From the NCBI GenBank assembly GCA_937924675.1, contig CALEVL010000314.1, positions 1-8,853 on the forward strand: 8,853 nt of DNA, read 5' to 3'. Source of the DNA: an uncultured Ignavibacteria bacterium (lineage in GTDB: Bacteria > Bacteroidota > Ignavibacteria > Tepidaquicellales > Tepidaquicellaceae). A program made the position numbers and the translations under genes. The notes beneath the pieces are model-generated. The model searched no databases and was not told the DNA's origin. It saw nothing but the letters and a program-made list of their open reading frames with translations. Positions 7,475 through 8,853 of the stretch are shown here, piece by piece (the first letter of the stretch is position 1; each line of letters starts with the position of its first letter).

Positions 7475-8716
7475 TTAATCGAAAATGTTGATTGGCTGAA
7501 TCGGAGTCATGGCAAAAGCAATTGCATAAGCCAATACTGAAGCTATTAATCCATACATGAAAATGTTGTAGCATATCCGGAGATACTTGTACTTCCTTCC
7601 AAGCACCTGCCCCAGAAAATAGAAATCCTTTATCATGGAGCCGTATAGAAAATCCCGGTCGTTCATCATCTCATTCATTCCCCACTCAAAATCATTGAGT
7701 GGCATTGCGTGAAAGTTACCAAAGAACAGAAGATTTGTTCTCTTCTTCTGAATGTCTTCCTTTGTAAATGTGCCTGAGGAATATTTAGGTCTCGTAACCA
7801 TCACAGCAAAAATTATGCAGACAAGACTGACCGTCAAAAGCATAAATGTCGGAATAATCAGCTGAGGATTTGCATCCAGCTTACGGATTAGCAAAGTTAC
7901 AATTGCACCAATAATTAGAGTGTTTATGCTGATCATAATATTTGCCTTGCCATCTGCCATTGCGCTAAACTCAACATGAGTCCTCACTGTATTTCTGAAC
8001 ATTGTCTCTATCCCTCTAACACTCTTGAGTTTATCCTCCTTGCGAGACTCAATTTTTTGCTTCTGCATGTCAAGCTTGTCGGTAAACTTCTTGTCTTCTT
8101 CAGCTTGTTCGAGTTTCTTTCTGTACTGCTTCTGAAGTTTTACGAGTGCCTCTGCCTTGCGATCATCGAATGCTTTCTTTGCATACTTTGTGAAGTACTT
8201 GTGAGTTGTGATAAAATCTATATTGATCTTAAGCCATTCAAGATCTGTGTATTGCTTATTACAGGTTTTCTCCCACTCAACCCGAAGCAGATCAGACTTG
8301 TCAAAGAAACTTTTTGTCCCGAGATGGCAAAGGTCTGCATCGCAGATTATTTCATCGAAAAGATTTTGAGGTGATTGCGGATAGCGAGTTGAATTTATGC
8401 AGGAAACAACTATTTCGGTTTTGTTCTCAGGATAGTTATTTGCCTTCAGAAATTCTCTTGCAATTTCAATGCTTCGATCTTCATGATTGTCAATTGTTGA
8501 AGTGAAACCGGAATCATGAAACCAGCCGGCTATGATAACCGGTTCAAGCTCATCATCTGTAAGACCGGTCTTGCCGCCAATCTTCTTTATTGCATCTACA
8601 ACTTCTGATGTGTGGGTAAAGTTATGATAAACATGATATGATGGAAGCTTTGTCTTAAGTAGATCAAAAACAAAGTCCGCTGCAAGATCCGTGATGTTTC
8701 CTTTATTATGATTCAA
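7475..8716 (-). CDS. HD-domain phosphohydrolase fused to Pycsar-effector-like (PycTM) membrane domain
   Basis: A 413-residue two-domain protein. The N-terminal HD domain (about 27-130) has metal-ligand candidates H31 (YHNFTH), H67-D68 (GWFHDSG), H78 (DNHED) and D126 (ICDADL). Such domains hydrolyse phosphoesters, often in nucleotides or cyclic nucleotides. A strongly charged, probably coiled-coil linker spans about 183-232. The C-terminal part (about 236-405) resembles the Pycsar effector transmembrane family (formerly DUF5706): FRNTVRTHVEFSAMADGKAN (240-259), helix 257-277, helix 285-307, a soluble stretch, and helix 383-403. In Pycsar defence, PycTM proteins are triggered by cCMP or cUMP and damage the membrane. 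HD-PycTM fusions, as I recall, are common in Bacteroidota and may have a non-defence role. The start is TTG (8714-8716): an in-frame TGA lies two codons upstream and no early ATG exists. sixA follows in the operon. Confidence 0.87.
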   Translation of the reverse strand: MNHNKGNITDLAADFVFDLLKTKLPSYHVYHNFTHTSEVVDAIKKIGGKTGLTDDELEPVIIAGWFHDSGFTSTIDNHEDRSIEIAREFLKANNYPENKTEIVVSCINSTRYPQSPQNLFDEIICDADLCHLGTKSFFDKSDLLRVEWEKTCNKQYTDLEWLKINIDFITTHKYFTKYAKKAFDDRKAEALVKLQKQYRKKLEQAEEDKKFTDKLDMQKQKIESRKEDKLKSVRGIETMFRNTVRTHVEFSAMADGKANIMISINTLIIGAIVTLLIRKLDANPQLIIPTFMLLTVSLVCIIFAVMVTRPKYSSGTFTKEDIQKKRTNLLFFGNFHAMPLNDFEWGMNEMMNDRDFLYGSMIKDFYFLGQVLGRKYKYLRICYNIFMYGLIASVLAYAIAFAMTPIQPINIFD

Positions 8717-8731
8717 TTGTCAGATTTGGAG

Positions 8732-8738
8732 CAAAATA
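8732..8738 (-). promoter_or_regulatory. Possible -7 promoter element for HD-PycTM/sixA operon
   Basis: On the minus strand, the sequence TATTTTGC lies about 15 bp upstream of the TTG start, and the same eight bases occur upstream of the SDR gene (plus-strand 2302-2309). It resembles the Bacteroidota TAnnTTTG -7 box with one base missing. No matching TTG -33 element is seen; that position falls at the edge of the tandem repeats. If it is used, the leader would be only a few bases long, consistent with the missing Shine-Dalgarno sequence. The motif is short and AT-rich, so chance is a real alternative. Confidence 0.2.
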
Positions 8739-8746
8739 CAGAGGCG

Positions 8747-8853
8747 AGTTAAAAGTTGAAAGTTAAAAGTTGCCTGCCCGTCTCAGACGGGAAAGTTAAA
8801 AGTTGCCTGCCCGTCTCAGACGGGAAAGTTAAAAGTTGCCTGCCCGTCTCAGA
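8747..8853. repeat. 33-bp tandem repeat array with embedded palindrome, running off the window edge
   Basis: Two perfect 33-bp units (8761-8793 and 8794-8826) are followed by the first 27 bases of a third (8827-8853), cut by the window edge. A degenerate 14-bp start of a unit (8747-8760) precedes them. Each unit has an AT-rich part, AGTTAAAAGTTG, and a GC-rich perfect palindrome, CCCGTCTCAGACGGG, with 7-bp arms around one base (8777-8791, 8810-8824, and partial from 8843). There are no variable spacers, so it is not CRISPR. It lies about 30 bp upstream of the HD-PycTM start codon. It may be a REP-like or minisatellite element, or serve as a transcription barrier for genes beyond the edge. Confidence 0.9.

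Noticed and set aside
7976..8374. 132-codon plus-strand open frame opposite the HD-PycTM gene
   Set aside because: It is the complement of the charged linker and HD domain; the Leu/Cys-rich product is what antisense Lys/Glu codons produce.
7475..8716. Annotating HD-PycTM as a proven anti-phage Pycsar effector
   Set aside because: The effector-like domain is fused to an HD domain and paired with sixA, not in an operon with a soluble cyclase. Defence function is only a hypothesis, so it is named by domains.
8747..8853. CRISPR array
   Set aside because: The 33-bp units abut directly and are identical along their whole length, so there are no spacers and no unit is separable as a repeat; no cas gene is in view.

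Overview
The window looks like a chromosomal piece from a moderately AT-rich bacterium, most likely of the Bacteroidota/Ignavibacteriota (FCB) group. The reasons are gene content typical of that group (an HD domain fused to a Pycsar-effector-like membrane domain, and an Omp85 barrel with a 'GDWDRHxDQW' N-terminal domain), almost no Shine-Dalgarno sequences, and several TTG/GTG starts. The lipoprotein cleavage site (FLN-C) is also tolerated in spirochaetes, so the taxon call is tentative. The right edge stops inside a perfect tandem repeat, as an assembly contig end would.

Left block (1-2261, minus strand): a compact operon read right to left. It encodes a short-chain dehydrogenase/reductase, a bacterial class I cytochrome P450 lacking the usual I-helix threonine, and the N-terminus of a fatty-acyl-AMP ligase (FAAL) that runs off the left edge. 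FAALs load fatty acids as acyl-AMP onto carrier proteins, so this looks like the edge of a lipid, polyketide or lipopeptide biosynthetic cluster in which P450 and SDR oxidise and reduce the acyl-derived product.

Centre block (2368-6913, plus strand): three tightly packed genes, read away from the left block across a 106-bp divergent intergenic region. They encode a lipoprotein with an SdiA-regulated/YjiK-like beta-propeller, an outer-membrane Omp85-type barrel with a large periplasmic domain carrying kinase-like DRH and DRD motifs, and a four-helix membrane protein with a C-terminal class III nucleotide cyclase domain. Together they form an envelope-to-cyclic-nucleotide gene set.

Right block (6961-8716, minus strand): a two-gene operon facing the cyclase. 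It encodes an HD phosphohydrolase fused through a charged linker to a PycTM-like (Pycsar effector) membrane domain, followed by a SixA-type phosphohistidine phosphatase. A membrane cyclase with unusual base-pocket residues lies next to a protein that fuses a possible nucleotide-cleaving HD domain to a cyclic-pyrimidine-effector-like membrane domain. This is the most interesting functional idea in the window, although the cyclase is not in the same operon as the putative effector. The window ends in a 33-bp tandem repeat array containing a perfect GC-rich palindrome.
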